A stretch of DNA of 64,000 bases from CALKJU01 sp035326425 (GCA_035326425.1 DAOLFG010000020.1:1-64000); one strand, 5' to 3'; shown: positions 34,519 to 43,690, counted from the first letter of the stretch. Made by a program: numbers and translations. Notes: a model not told the origin generated them from the sequence alone.

Positions 34519-35253
34519 TCAGGCCGCTTTCTCGAGGTCGACGAGCAGCGCGTTGATGACGAGGCAGACGACGATGAGCGAGGCGAAGAACAGGATGCTC
34601 GCCAGGTCGAGCACGCCCTTCATCATCTGGCCGAACTGGGTGATGAAGCTGAACGAGGCCACGACGTCGACCAGGGTCGGCGGCGCCCAGGCGCGGAAGG
34701 CCACGAGCACCAGATCCATGCCGCTCATCAGGAACAGGAAGCAGACGGCGGCCCCGAGCACGAACGCGATCACCTGGTTCTTGGTCAGCGCCGAGACGCA
34801 GGCGCCGATGGCGATGAAGGCGCCGGCCATCAGCCAGCTGCCGAGATAGCCGACGAGGATGGCGCCGTTGTCCGGGCTGCCCAGATAGTTGACGGTCAGC
34901 CAGATCGGGAAGGTGAGCAGGAGTGCTATGCCGGCGAACAGCCAGGCCGCCAGGAACTTGCCCAGCACCGCCTGGAAAGGCGTGACCGGCAGGGTCATCA
35001 GCAGCTCGATGGTGCCGCTGCGCCGCTCCTCGGCCCACAGCCGCATGGCGACGGCCGGCACCAGGAACAGATAGAGCCAGGGGTGGAAGACGAAGAAGCT
35101 CTCGAGGTCGGCCTGGCCGCGCTCGAAGAAGCTGCCGAGGAAGAAGGTGAAGGCCCCGGCCAGCGCCAGGAAGATCACGATGAACACATAGGCGAGCGGC
35201 GTGGCGAAATAGGCCTTCAGCTCGCGCTTGAGGACGGTGACGGTGGCGTGCAT
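34519..35253 (-). CDS. ABC-2-type permease (GldF-like)
   Basis: This 244-residue polytopic protein has six hydrophobic segments: one near 20-42, then pairs through 55-75, 95-125, 135-160, 165-185 and 220-240. It has the ABC-2 signature region RLWAEERRSGTIELLMTLPVTPFQAVLGKFLAA. It is the membrane channel for the ATPase encoded just upstream and stands 14 bases before the GldG-like gene. The four genes ATPase, permease, GldG-like and DUF4340 form one transcription unit. Confidence 0.88.
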   Translation of the reverse strand: MHATVTVLKRELKAYFATPLAYVFIVIFLALAGAFTFFLGSFFERGQADLESFFVFHPWLYLFLVPAVAMRLWAEERRSGTIELLMTLPVTPFQAVLGKFLAAWLFAGIALLLTFPIWLTVNYLGSPDNGAILVGYLGSWLMAGAFIAIGACVSALTKNQVIAFVLGAAVCFLFLMSGMDLVLVAFRAWAPPTLVDVVASFSFITQFGQMMKGVLDLASILFFASLIVVCLVINALLVDLEKAA

Positions 35254-35276
35254 CGCGGGCTGGCTCCGGGATTCGC

Positions 35277-36236
35277 TCAGCGTGCCGCCGGCTGGGCCGG
35301 CAGGGTCAGGTCGCGGAAGACGTCGTCGAGGTGGCCTTGCTCGACCACCACCTCCTCGACGGCGATGTTGCCGGCGCGCAGGCGCTCGTTGACCAGAGGC
35401 GCTATGTCGCTGCCGGCATGCGGCACGATGCGCAGGGTGGCGACGCCGTTGACGGCACCGCTCGGCTCGACCACGGCGACCTGCGGCAGCCCGGCCAGCG
35501 CCTGGCTGGCGGCCGGCGCCATCCCGGCCGGGACGGTGATGCGCACCGAGCGGTGGTAGCGCGAGCGGCGGCGCAGCTCCTCGGGCGTGGCGTCGGCGAC
35601 GATCCGGCCGCGGGCGATGACGACGGCCCGGGTGCAGAGCGCGTCGACCTCCTCGAGGATGTGGGTCGAGATGATGATGGCCTTGTCGGCCGACATGCCG
35701 CGGATCAGGCGGCGCACCTCGTGCTTCTGGTTCGGGTCGAGGCCGTCGGTGGGCTCGTCGAGCACCAGCACGGGCGGATCGTGCAGGATGGCCTGGGCGA
35801 GGCCGACGCGGCGCTTGAAGCCCTTGGACAGGGTCTCGATCGGCCGGTGCAGGACCTCCTCGAGCTGGGTCTTCCTGACGGCCGCGGTGATCCGCACGCT
35901 CCTGTCGACGCCCGAGAAGCCGCGCATCTCGGCGATGAAGGCGAGGAAGCCCGCCACCGTCATGTCGGCGTAGAGCGGAGCGCCTTCCGGCAGGTAGCCG
36001 ATCCGGCGGCGGGCCTCGATCGGATCCCTGGTGATGTCGTGGCCCATCACCGAGGCGGTGCCGGAGGTCGGCTGGACGAAGCCGGTCAGCATCCGCATCG
36101 TCGTCGACTTGCCGGCGCCGTTGGGCCCGAGGAATCCCAGGACCTCGCCGCGGCCGATGGCCAGGCTGATGCCATCCACCGCGCAAAGCGGGCCGAACCG
36201 CTTGGTGAGCCGCTCCAGGCGCACCATCTCGGTCAT
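35277..36236 (-). CDS. ABC-transporter ATPase (GldA-like)
   Basis: This 319-residue ATPase of the drug/lipid ABC-2 class has Walker A GPNGAGKST, signature LSKGFKRRVGLAQ (an LSKGF variant), Walker B VLVLDEPTDGLD and switch His in IISTHILEEV. A 90-residue C-terminal domain follows, as in GldA. I chose the ATG at 36236 with GGAG eight bases upstream; a GTG three codons earlier is possible. It leads the Gld-like operon. Confidence 0.9.
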   Translation of the reverse strand: MTEMVRLERLTKRFGPLCAVDGISLAIGRGEVLGFLGPNGAGKSTTMRMLTGFVQPTSGTASVMGHDITRDPIEARRRIGYLPEGAPLYADMTVAGFLAFIAEMRGFSGVDRSVRITAAVRKTQLEEVLHRPIETLSKGFKRRVGLAQAILHDPPVLVLDEPTDGLDPNQKHEVRRLIRGMSADKAIIISTHILEEVDALCTRAVVIARGRIVADATPEELRRRSRYHRSVRITVPAGMAPAASQALAGLPQVAVVEPSGAVNGVATLRIVPHAGSDIAPLVNERLRAGNIAVEEVVVEQGHLDDVFRDLTLPAQPAAR

Positions 36237-36384
36237 GCTCGTCACTCCATGCCGTGCCCGGGTCGGGCCGTGCCCGACTTGGCAGCCGACGCGGCCGCGC
36301 GCTGCCGCTATCGCGGGCGGGCCGTGTTATACGGCCAAGCCTTTCCGCTTCAAGCGCATCGAGATGAATTCGCCGTAATGCGTG

Positions 36385-36948
36385 TCAGGCGAAGGCCGCC
36401 TCCACCGCCTCGCAGAGATAGTGGTAGAGGCACAAATGGGCCTGCTGGATCAGCGGCGTGCGGCGCGACGGCACCGCCAGCAGGTGGTCGGTCAGGGGCG
36501 CCAGCCTGCCGCCGCCCTCGCCGGTGAGCGCGATGGTGGCCATGCCCATGTCGCGGGCCCTGACGAACGCGGCCACGACGTTGGGCGAGTTGCCGGACGT
36601 GCTGAGGCCCAGGAGCACCGCACCCTCGCCGCCATAGGCCTCGACCTGGCGGGCGAACACCGTCTCGTAGCTGTAGTCGTTGGCCCAGGCGGTGAGCACG
36701 GCGGCGTTGTCGGCGAGGCAGATCACCCGCAGGCCCGGCCGCTCGCGCAGGAATCGGCCGACCAGCTCGGCGGTGATGTGCTGGGCGTCGGCGGCCGAGC
36801 CGCCATTGCCGCAGACCAGCAGCGGCCGCCCGGCGCGCAGCGCCTGCACGATGGCGGCGACCGCACCGTCGATCGCCGCCTGCGGCAGCGCCCGACGGGT
36901 CGCCTCCAGCACCTCGGCCGAGGCGGCGAGATAGGCGTCGAGGCTCAT
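36385..36948 (-). CDS. SIS-domain sedoheptulose-7-phosphate isomerase (GmhA type)
   Basis: This 187-residue single SIS-domain protein has CGNGGSAADAQHITAELVGRF and LLGLSTSGNSPNVVAAF, the substrate-phosphate loops of phosphoheptose isomerase. The His-x3-Glu pair (HITAE) and a later HLCLYHYLCE stretch fit the active site. GmhA makes D-glycero-D-manno-heptose 7-phosphate for the lipopolysaccharide core. No other heptose genes (hldE, gmhB, waaF) are adjacent, so it may instead act on another sugar phosphate. Confidence 0.85.
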   Translation of the reverse strand: MSLDAYLAASAEVLEATRRALPQAAIDGAVAAIVQALRAGRPLLVCGNGGSAADAQHITAELVGRFLRERPGLRVICLADNAAVLTAWANDYSYETVFARQVEAYGGEGAVLLGLSTSGNSPNVVAAFVRARDMGMATIALTGEGGGRLAPLTDHLLAVPSRRTPLIQQAHLCLYHYLCEAVEAAFA

Positions 36949-36966
36949 GCTGGAACGCTCCGATGA

Positions 36967-38382
36967 CTAGGCCTTGCGCCGGCTTCGTACATGACCGGCC
37001 GGGCCGCCCACCACAAAACGATGCCCGCCCTCGCCCTTGGCGACATAGAGCGCCTCGTCGGCCCAGCGCAGCAGGGCCTCGCCGGTGGTGCCGCCGGCGG
37101 GCCAGACGGCGACGCCGAGGCTCGCCCGGACACGGTGCGCCAAGCCGGCGACCGCGATCGGCGCATCCAGCCTGGCGAGGATGCGGCCGGCGAAGGTGGC
37201 GGCCCCGGCGGCGTCGCGCAGGCCGGTGAGCAGGATGGCGAACTCGTCGCCGCCCAGCCGCGCCAGCAGGTCGGTCTCGCGGACGATCGGCGCGAGGCGG
37301 CGGGTGATGCCGCAGAGGACGGCGTCGCCCACGGCGTGGCCGTAGCTGTCGTTGACGGCCTTGAAGTGGTCGAGGTCGAGGATGATCACGGCGATCCGGC
37401 TGCGGTCGCGGCGGGCCCGCGCGATCGCCTCGGCGAAGCGCTCCTCGAACAGGGCGCGGTTGGCGGCACCAGTGAGCGGGTCGTGATAGGCCAGCCGGCG
37501 CATCTCGGCCTCGTTGGCCTTGCGCTCGGTGATGTCGCGGATGACCGCCACCATCAGCTTGCCGCCGCCGTGCGAGGTCTCGCCGACCGACACCTCGACC
37601 GGGAACTCGGAGCCGTCGCGGCGCCGGCCCAGGGCTTCGGAGGACCGGCCGACCAGCGACGGGTCGGTGGCGGGACCGTGGCGCCAGCACAGCACGGTCG
37701 CCAGCGGCTGGCCCACCAGCTCGCGGGCGGCGTAGCCGAACAGCGCCTCGACGGCCGGGTTGAGGATGCGGATGGCGCCGGCCTCGTCGACCGCCAGCAC
37801 GCCGTCGATCACCGTGTCGATGATGGCGCGGATCGGATCCTCGGGGATCGATCCCACCGCCAGGTGCGAGACGCCGCCCCTGCCGTCGCCGAGCGGCAGC
37901 ACGACGCGCTGCCAGTGGCGGACGAAGACGTGCCGCGGCGGCTCGTGCTCGGTGAAGGCCGGCTCCTGCCGCATCATCACCGCCCGGTACACCGAGCCCG
38001 CGAAGACGGCGACGTGGCCGTCGATCTCCGAGATGCGCAGCCCGGTGAGATCCTCGCCGTAGTGCCGGGCGATGCCGCGGCCGTAGTGCCGGTAGACCAG
38101 GTCGCGGCCACCGTCCTCGGCCTCGATCAGCATGGTGTAGTCGGCGAGCGGACCCAGGCTCTCGACCGACCAGCGGCCGGCCTCGGGCGGCGCCTGGCTG
38201 TCGCGCAGGCCGTTCCAGTAGCTGAGCAGCGCGATGAGCCGGCGCGAGCGCAGGTTGGTCGCCGACGGGTTCCAGATGATCGAAGGTGGCCTGGCACCGG
38301 CCACGAGGAAGAGCTCGTGGATGCCGGCATACCGGCCCCGCGCGACATCACGCGCGAGCTGAGCAGAGCGCCTCATGGACAT
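36967..38382 (-). CDS. PAS-GGDEF diguanylate cyclase
   Basis: This 471-residue soluble signalling protein has an N-terminal PAS-like domain of the alphaproteobacterial PAS_5 type (about 40-185), a second PAS domain (about 185-305, FGYAARELVGQPL) and a GGDEF domain (about 310-460). The active site RLGGDEF is intact, and the inhibitory I-site RETD stands five residues before it. It should make cyclic di-GMP under feedback control. No EAL domain and no membrane segment are present. The start is an ATG at 38382, with another ATG two codons later. Confidence 0.9.
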   Translation of the reverse strand: MSMRRSAQLARDVARGRYAGIHELFLVAGARPPSIIWNPSATNLRSRRLIALLSYWNGLRDSQAPPEAGRWSVESLGPLADYTMLIEAEDGGRDLVYRHYGRGIARHYGEDLTGLRISEIDGHVAVFAGSVYRAVMMRQEPAFTEHEPPRHVFVRHWQRVVLPLGDGRGGVSHLAVGSIPEDPIRAIIDTVIDGVLAVDEAGAIRILNPAVEALFGYAARELVGQPLATVLCWRHGPATDPSLVGRSSEALGRRRDGSEFPVEVSVGETSHGGGKLMVAVIRDITERKANEAEMRRLAYHDPLTGAANRALFEERFAEAIARARRDRSRIAVIILDLDHFKAVNDSYGHAVGDAVLCGITRRLAPIVRETDLLARLGGDEFAILLTGLRDAAGAATFAGRILARLDAPIAVAGLAHRVRASLGVAVWPAGGTTGEALLRWADEALYVAKGEGGHRFVVGGPAGHVRSRRKA

Positions 38383-38450
38383 ATAGACTTAGCATCCCTA
38401 GACAAAGCCCACAACAGCGGGCGCGGCCGGGGTGTCGCGCGGCGGGAGCG

Positions 38451-39464
38451 ATGGCCGCAGCAGCAACGATGGTACGGACGGTCGAGATGCACACCGGCGG
38501 CGAGCCGGTGCGCATCGTCGTCGAGGGCGGGCCGCGGCCGGAAGGGCGGACCATCCTCGACAAGCGGCGCTGGATGCTGGCCGAGGCCGACCGGACCCGC
38601 CGCCTGCTGATGCACGAGCCGCGCGGCCACCACGACATGTACGGCGTGCTGCCGGTCGAGCCCGACCTGGCCGGCGCCGACATGGCCGTGCTGTTCATGC
38701 ACAACGAGGGCTATTCGACGATGTGCGGCCACGCCGTCGTGGCGCTCGGCCGCTATGCCGTCGACCACGGGCTGGTGCCGAAGGTCGAGCCCGAGACGGT
38801 GGTGCGCATCCAGTGCCCGTGCGGCCTGGTCGAGGCGCGGGTGCAGGTCAGGGACGGCCGGAGCGGCGAGGTCGCCTTCCTCAGCGTGCCGGCCTTCGCC
38901 TTCGCCCGCGACGCCATGGTCGATACCGGCACCTACGGGCCCGTGACCCTCGACGTCGGCTTCGGCGGCGCCTTCTACGCCGTGCTGCCGGCCCAGCACC
39001 TGGGCCTGGACGTGCGCCGCAGCGCCACGCGCGATCTCGTCGAGGCCGCCACCGTCGTCACCGAGGCGGCCAAGCGGCAGCTGCCGCTGAGCCACCCGGA
39101 CGATCCCGACCTCGCCTTCCTCTACGGCACCATCCTGACCGACGGCCGCGACGGGCTGGCCGGCGGGCCCAGCGCCAACATCTGCGTCTTCGCCGACCGG
39201 CAGGTCGACCGCAGCCCCACAGGCTCCGGCGTCACGGCGCGGGTGGCGCTGATGCACCGCCGCGGCCAGCTGGGCCTGGGCGAGCCGCGCCGGTTCGAGA
39301 GCGTCACCGGCGCGGTGTTCGAGGGCCGGGCGGTGCGCGACGCCCGCGCCGGACCCTATCCGGCGGTGATCGTCGAGGTGCGCGGCCGCGCCCACTACAC
39401 CGGCACCTCGACCTTCACCGTCGAGGAGGACGACCCGCTGGCCTGGGGCTTCAGCCTGCGCTGA
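38451..39464 (+). CDS. Trans-3-hydroxy-L-proline dehydratase (proline racemase family)
   Basis: This 337-residue protein belongs to the proline racemase superfamily. The first catalytic residue is Cys92 (STMCGHAVVALGR). The second site reads DRSPTGSG with Thr257, where racemases and 4-hydroxyproline epimerases have Cys. The Cys/Thr pair marks trans-3-hydroxy-L-proline dehydratases, which yield pyrroline-2-carboxylate. The ATG has GGGAG upstream. It is divergent from the GGDEF gene and converges with the ADP-ribosylglycohydrolase gene, overlapping by 14 bases. No other hydroxyproline genes are near. Confidence 0.85.
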   Translation: MAAAATMVRTVEMHTGGEPVRIVVEGGPRPEGRTILDKRRWMLAEADRTRRLLMHEPRGHHDMYGVLPVEPDLAGADMAVLFMHNEGYSTMCGHAVVALGRYAVDHGLVPKVEPETVVRIQCPCGLVEARVQVRDGRSGEVAFLSVPAFAFARDAMVDTGTYGPVTLDVGFGGAFYAVLPAQHLGLDVRRSATRDLVEAATVVTEAAKRQLPLSHPDDPDLAFLYGTILTDGRDGLAGGPSANICVFADRQVDRSPTGSGVTARVALMHRRGQLGLGEPRRFESVTGAVFEGRAVRDARAGPYPAVIVEVRGRAHYTGTSTFTVEEDDPLAWGFSLR

Positions 39465-40410
39465 GCAGCCGGCCGGTCAGCGCCTCGACCTCGGGGGCCG
39501 CCTTCAGCCGCTGCCGCCAGGGCGCCGGGACGGCGTCGATGCCGTGCGCCGCACCCAGCCAGGACCCGAGGACGGCGCAGCGCGAGGCGTTGTCGCCGCC
39601 GGCGCGGCAGCATTCGAGCAGAGCCGCCGGCAGGTCGTGCCCGTGCTTCAGGGCAGCGTGCATCAGCGAGGGGAAGGTCGAGGGCAGGTAGCAGGAGCGG
39701 CCGAACTCGCCGGTGGCCTCGACCACCGGGACCTCGCGCATCGCCTTGGCATCCTCGTAGCGCATCGCCAGTGCCAGGGGCACCGGGCCGTCGGCGCCGC
39801 CGATCACGGCGTCGAGCGCCGGCTCCAGCGGCTCGCCGGCCAGCAGCCGGCGCAGCACATGGGCGTGGACCAGGGCGTGCGCCACGGCGTCGGGATTGTC
39901 CTGGCAGACGCGGGTGATGCGCTCGACGATGCCGTCGAGGTCGGGATCGGCGGCGTGGCGGACCACCACCGGCGCCAGCCGCGAGGTGGTGACGTTCTGG
40001 GCATCGTCGGCGCCGCGCTGGAACGAGAAGCGCCCGGCATCGCCGCCGGCGTCGCGGAAGGCCTGGACGGTGAGCCGCGTCGGCTTGTCGAGATAGCCCT
40101 CGTAGGTCTCGGGATCGAACAGGGCGACGAAGCGGCGGCCGTAGTCGACGGGATCGGCCCGGCCGCGCTCGGCCACCGAGCGCAGCAGCACCATGGCTGC
40201 GTCGCCATAGTGGGTGGGATCGCCCGGCTCGCGCCCGGCATGGTAGTGGCCGGCGACCGGCGCCTCGAAGCCCTCGATGCCGCCCGGATAGACCCGCCGC
40301 CGGTCGGCGAGGTTGTAGTACCAGTGGCTGCCGAGGCAGAGCGCGTCACCGACGAACTGCGCCAGGACGGCGCCGCGCGCCCGCTGATCGCGGTCGATGG
40401 TCGCGGACAT
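39451..40410 (-). CDS. ADP-ribosylglycohydrolase-family protein
   Basis: This 319-residue protein is of the DraG/ARH fold: RARGAVLAQFVGDALCLGSHWYYN at the start, the THYGDAAM segment in the position of the metal-binding TDD motif, and RAGGDNASRCAVLGSWLGAAHG near the end, the counterpart of the conserved GGDNDT(I/V)A metal site. Members remove ADP-ribose from proteins or other groups, but many have unknown substrates. The first aspartate motif looks altered (YGD rather than TDD), so activity is uncertain. Confidence 0.8.
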   Translation of the reverse strand: MSATIDRDQRARGAVLAQFVGDALCLGSHWYYNLADRRRVYPGGIEGFEAPVAGHYHAGREPGDPTHYGDAAMVLLRSVAERGRADPVDYGRRFVALFDPETYEGYLDKPTRLTVQAFRDAGGDAGRFSFQRGADDAQNVTTSRLAPVVVRHAADPDLDGIVERITRVCQDNPDAVAHALVHAHVLRRLLAGEPLEPALDAVIGGADGPVPLALAMRYEDAKAMREVPVVEATGEFGRSCYLPSTFPSLMHAALKHGHDLPAALLECCRAGGDNASRCAVLGSWLGAAHGIDAVPAPWRQRLKAAPEVEALTGRLLSAG

Positions 40411-40592
40411 GGGCAGGCTCCCGGCCGCGGCACCTGTCGGGTGCCGGCTGCGGCCATCGGGGTGGCGCAAGGATCGAACGCGATCGTAGCCGGCCTGCCG
40501 CCGCGGCATCAGCCGCAATCTTGCATCGGCGGTCTCCGCTTCCCGCTGCCTCGATTCGCCCGCTGCCTCGATTCGGTAGCCTCGCGCCGAGC

Positions 40593-41198
40593 CTACGCCG
40601 CCCTGCGCTGCACGGCGGCGAGGCGGCGGCGCTGCTCGCGGTTGAGCGGCTGGCCGGATTCCACCCGTACCAGGGCCTCGCGCAGCAGATGGCCTGTCTC
40701 GTCCATGGCGACGGCGTCGCGGCCCGTGGCCGGCGCCTTGGCCTCGGCTTCGTTCGTGCAGCGTTGCGTGATGGCGGTGCGCAGCCGGTACTCCGCTTCC
40801 CAGCGCTCCTTGAGGATGCGGTTGCGGTAGCGGGTCAGCGTGCCGAGCGACGGCAGCCGCTTGCCGTCGGGCTGCTCGATCGCGGCGGCCAGCACCTGCA
40901 TCTCGACCGTGTCGAGGCGCACCAGCTTCAGCTCGATCAGCGCCAGGGCCTGGACGAGGTTGTGCTCGACGGCGTCGATTGGCTTCCAGCGGCGCTCCAG
41001 GCTGGCGGCAGTGTCGGTGAGGAAGTCCCGCTCCTCGGGCGTGACCTCGATGACGGCACCGCGCAGGCCGTGGCGGACGGCGTTGCGCGAGGCGGCGGCC
41101 TTGCCGGCCTCGGTGACCGGGCCGGTGGAATGCAGCGCGTTGAGGCGGGAGGCTTCGGACTGGGCGGGTGTCGGGGCGAGCGGCATGGACGACCTCAT
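40593..41198 (-). CDS. Hypothetical protein with STGP-GK-NAxxHGL motif
   Basis: I recognise the family only by its N-terminal motif NALHSTGPVTEAGKAAASRNAVRHGLRG (about residues 20-47), found in many bacterial proteins of unknown function. The 201-residue product is soluble and mostly helical, with an Arg-rich C terminus (REQRRRLAAVQRRAA) that could bind nucleic acid. It lies between the ADP-ribosylglycohydrolase gene and the restriction-modification island. No signal peptide or membrane segment is visible. Confidence 0.65.
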   Translation of the reverse strand: MRSSMPLAPTPAQSEASRLNALHSTGPVTEAGKAAASRNAVRHGLRGAVIEVTPEERDFLTDTAASLERRWKPIDAVEHNLVQALALIELKLVRLDTVEMQVLAAAIEQPDGKRLPSLGTLTRYRNRILKERWEAEYRLRTAITQRCTNEAEAKAPATGRDAVAMDETGHLLREALVRVESGQPLNREQRRRLAAVQRRAA

Positions 41199-41322
41199 GG
41201 GTTGAATTGTTCAGCCTATCGCGCTGCCGTGGGGCGAAAGTCAATATTCGGGAGTCGAGGCGAATTCGCTGGAGAATCGGGCTTTCGTCCGTGTGATCCG
41301 AATGGCTGCGACGCTCGGCGCC

Positions 41323-42054
41323 CTATTTCTTCGCCCGCGGGACCGGCGAGCGATGCCGTTTCTCATAAGCTCCGCGTATCGCCTCGAGAAACTCCAGCCA
41401 CCCCAGCCGGGGTGGAAGCGTGTCGCCGCCCGAATAGGCAGCAGCGTCATGGAGCGTCACATCACCCAGATGTTCCGGCTCCAGGCTATAGGTCCCGACA
41501 AAGAGCAGCTCGAAGAGATGATGGTCGCGCGCCGGGTCGGTCCGGCCGGTCCGATGCCGGAACTTGTCCATGGCATGCATGAAGCTCGAGCGGCCGACAC
41601 GCGCATCGTCGCGGGCTTCAGCCGGCAGGAGCACCAGGCCGGCCAGGACGGCGTAGGGCTGGTACTGATGCAGCTCGGCGGCTTCGGCCCTGAGCTCCTT
41701 GTCGTTCCGGACGACGTTCTTGGTGAAGCGGCCCGTCGCGAGATCGCGAAAGTTGATGGTCTTAATCGAGATGCCCAAGCTCATGCCGAGCGGCGTGTGC
41801 AGGCGCACGTCCACCTTGACCGGGCCGGCGTGGCCGCCTGCCCGGGTCTCGCCGGCGAGCAGGCCAGGGAACGACGGGGCGAGGTCGGCGACGAGCTTCT
41901 TCGCCAGCTTGTCCGACAATGTCTGGCTGTAGTTCTTCTTCCGCCCGCGAACATCGTAGCGCTTGATCAGCTCGAGGAAGTCACGCTCCAATTGCAGAAT
42001 CTCGAGCCGCCTCGGCTCGAGATCGGAAAGGACGTCGCGGATCGAGGATTCCAC
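41323..42054 (-). CDS. Putative restriction endonuclease of the R-M island
   Basis: This 243-residue protein follows a C5-methylase and a Vsr gene on the same strand, the usual place for the matching type II restriction enzyme. A possible PD-(D/E)xK-like core is VDVRLHTPLGMSLGISIKT, with an Asp about 13 residues before Ser-x-Lys. This is an atypical version, so catalysis is inferred. Its start codon lies inside the vsr gene (74-base overlap, other frame). The gene uses more A and T than its neighbours to the eye, which suits acquisition by transfer. Confidence 0.65.
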   Translation of the reverse strand: MESSIRDVLSDLEPRRLEILQLERDFLELIKRYDVRGRKKNYSQTLSDKLAKKLVADLAPSFPGLLAGETRAGGHAGPVKVDVRLHTPLGMSLGISIKTINFRDLATGRFTKNVVRNDKELRAEAAELHQYQPYAVLAGLVLLPAEARDDARVGRSSFMHAMDKFRHRTGRTDPARDHHLFELLFVGTYSLEPEHLGDVTLHDAAAYSGGDTLPPRLGWLEFLEAIRGAYEKRHRSPVPRAKK

Positions 42055-42454
42055 GGATTCGCGTCTCCACCTGTTCAGCGGACGAGGTCAGCTGGCATTC
42101 CCAGACCAGGCACACACGCATCGCCATGGCGCGAAGGGCCCGGATCTTCCGGGCGTCGCGGCGCCGGTTGGCCTGCAGCTTGTCGAGCCAGAAGTCGCGG
42201 TTGCGCTTCGGCACGGTCGCCATCCGGCAGTCGGTGTGGCCGTGCCAGAAGCAGCCCATGACAAAGATGGCCCATCCGCGGGTCCTGTTGGCGAAGTCGG
42301 GCGATCCGGGGAGGCCGCGGACGTTGCGGCGGTAGCCGGCGCCGGCCCGGCGGAGCATCGCCGCTACGGCCTCCTCAGGGGCGGTCCGCTTCTGCCGCAC
42401 GCGCCGCATGAGCGCGCTGCGTGCCGGATCGGTGACCAGGGCCGGCTTCGGCAC
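41981..42454 (-). CDS. vsr: Vsr-type very-short-patch repair endonuclease
   Basis: This 157-residue nuclease nicks T:G mismatches that arise when 5-methylcytosine is deaminated. The Vsr pattern is clear: MRRVRQKRTAPEEAVAAMLRRAGAGYRRNVRGLPGSPDF with the PD metal site, then FVMGCFWHGHTDC and DFWLDKLQANRRRDARKIRALRAMAMRVCLVWEC. The residue matching His64 of E. coli Vsr (HGCFWH) is Met here, while His69 is kept. It begins three bases after the methylase gene, the standard pairing. Confidence 0.9.
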   Translation of the reverse strand: MPKPALVTDPARSALMRRVRQKRTAPEEAVAAMLRRAGAGYRRNVRGLPGSPDFANRTRGWAIFVMGCFWHGHTDCRMATVPKRNRDFWLDKLQANRRRDARKIRALRAMAMRVCLVWECQLTSSAEQVETRIRGILDPRRPFRSRAEAARDSAIGA

Positions 42455-42457
42455 CGA

Positions 42458-43618
42458 TCACTCGGCCGCGATGGGATCCAGGGACCTCTCCCCCCTCACG
42501 AGGGCGAGATGGCCACGGACCAGGGCCTTGAACTCTTCCGTGATGAGCCGCAGCGAGCTGGTCTCCGCGCGGGCGAGGAAGCCTGCCGTCGCGCGTTCGG
42601 AAAGCGGGCGGCCGGGGTAGCGCAGGAACCGGTGGAGAGGCTGGCGGTGACGCCAGACGGGGAAACCGCCGACGGCGACCGCATGGCGGTGCCTGCCGTC
42701 GAAGCGGGCCGCCTGCGGCCAGCGTCCACCGGCGGGCAAGGGGCGATCGTCGACCGGGTCGTGCTCGGGCGGATCGTTCAGCCTCGAGCCGAGCCACTCG
42801 ACGACCGGCACGGTGACCGCGTTTCCCACCAGCGACCAGCGCAGCGACGGGCGGGCGATCTCGGCCGCCGGCGCCGTCCAGTCTTCCGCGAAGCCCTGCA
42901 GCCGTTCGGCGTCGCGCAGGTCCGGCTGGATGATCGTGCCGTCCGGCAGCAGGATCGCCGGCGGCGACGGTATGCCGAGCGTCGACCCGTTCTTCAGCGT
43001 CGGCACCGAGTCCGGCGCCCAGCCGAGGCCCCTGATGCCCTCGGTCCAGTAGAAGCCGTGCGCGTGGGTGTCGAGCCGTGTCGGGGACTCCGGAGCCTCG
43101 CGGTTCTCGGCCAGCAGGACGTGCGCGGGATCGGCGACCGTCGATGCGACGATGAACACGCGCTGTCGCCGCTGCGGCAGGAATGCCAGCGAGTTCACGA
43201 CCCGATAGGCCCACCTGTAGCCCCGCTCCTCCAGCGCGCCGACGAGCCGCTCCATCGCCCGGCCGCCGTCGAGGTGGAGCATGAACGAGACGTTCTCCAG
43301 CACCACCCACGGCACGCGGCGGCGGTCCAGCAGGCGGAAGACCTCGCCGACGAGGCCCGAGCGCAGGCCGTCGATGCCAGCCGTCCTGCCCGCCTGGCTG
43401 AGATCCTGGCAGGGGAAGCCGCCGCACAGCAGCTCGGTCCCGGCGGGGAGATCCGGCAGCGTGCGGACATCGTCGTGGTTGGGGACGCCGCCCAGCCGCG
43501 CGGCCAGCACGGCCCGCGCCGGCGCCCAGCTCTCGCATGTCAGGATGGTCCGATGGCCGGTCCGGGCGAGCCCGTGCTCGAACCCTCCGATCCCGGCGAA
43601 CAGGCCGACGACGTTCAT
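42458..43618 (-). CDS. DNA (cytosine-5)-methyltransferase
   Basis: This 386-residue methylase has all main C5 motifs in order: I (VVGLFAGIGGFEHGL), IV with catalytic Cys70 (GGFPCQDLSQAG), VI (VVLENV, 106-111), VIII (QRRQRVFIVA), then a target-recognition region, IX (RLQGF) and X (VGNAVTVPVVEWL). About 100 residues of unknown role follow motif X, unusual for small methylases. I chose the ATG 36 bases inside the longest frame because motif I begins right there. The target sequence cannot be read from the protein. Confidence 0.92.
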   Translation of the reverse strand: MNVVGLFAGIGGFEHGLARTGHRTILTCESWAPARAVLAARLGGVPNHDDVRTLPDLPAGTELLCGGFPCQDLSQAGRTAGIDGLRSGLVGEVFRLLDRRRVPWVVLENVSFMLHLDGGRAMERLVGALEERGYRWAYRVVNSLAFLPQRRQRVFIVASTVADPAHVLLAENREAPESPTRLDTHAHGFYWTEGIRGLGWAPDSVPTLKNGSTLGIPSPPAILLPDGTIIQPDLRDAERLQGFAEDWTAPAAEIARPSLRWSLVGNAVTVPVVEWLGSRLNDPPEHDPVDDRPLPAGGRWPQAARFDGRHRHAVAVGGFPVWRHRQPLHRFLRYPGRPLSERATAGFLARAETSSLRLITEEFKALVRGHLALVRGERSLDPIAAE

Positions 43619-43690
43619 GGGTCGTCGTCTAGCAGATCGTCCGATGGGCTGCACGCGGCATCGTGGACGGTCGGTCGGCGGCGCGTCCCG

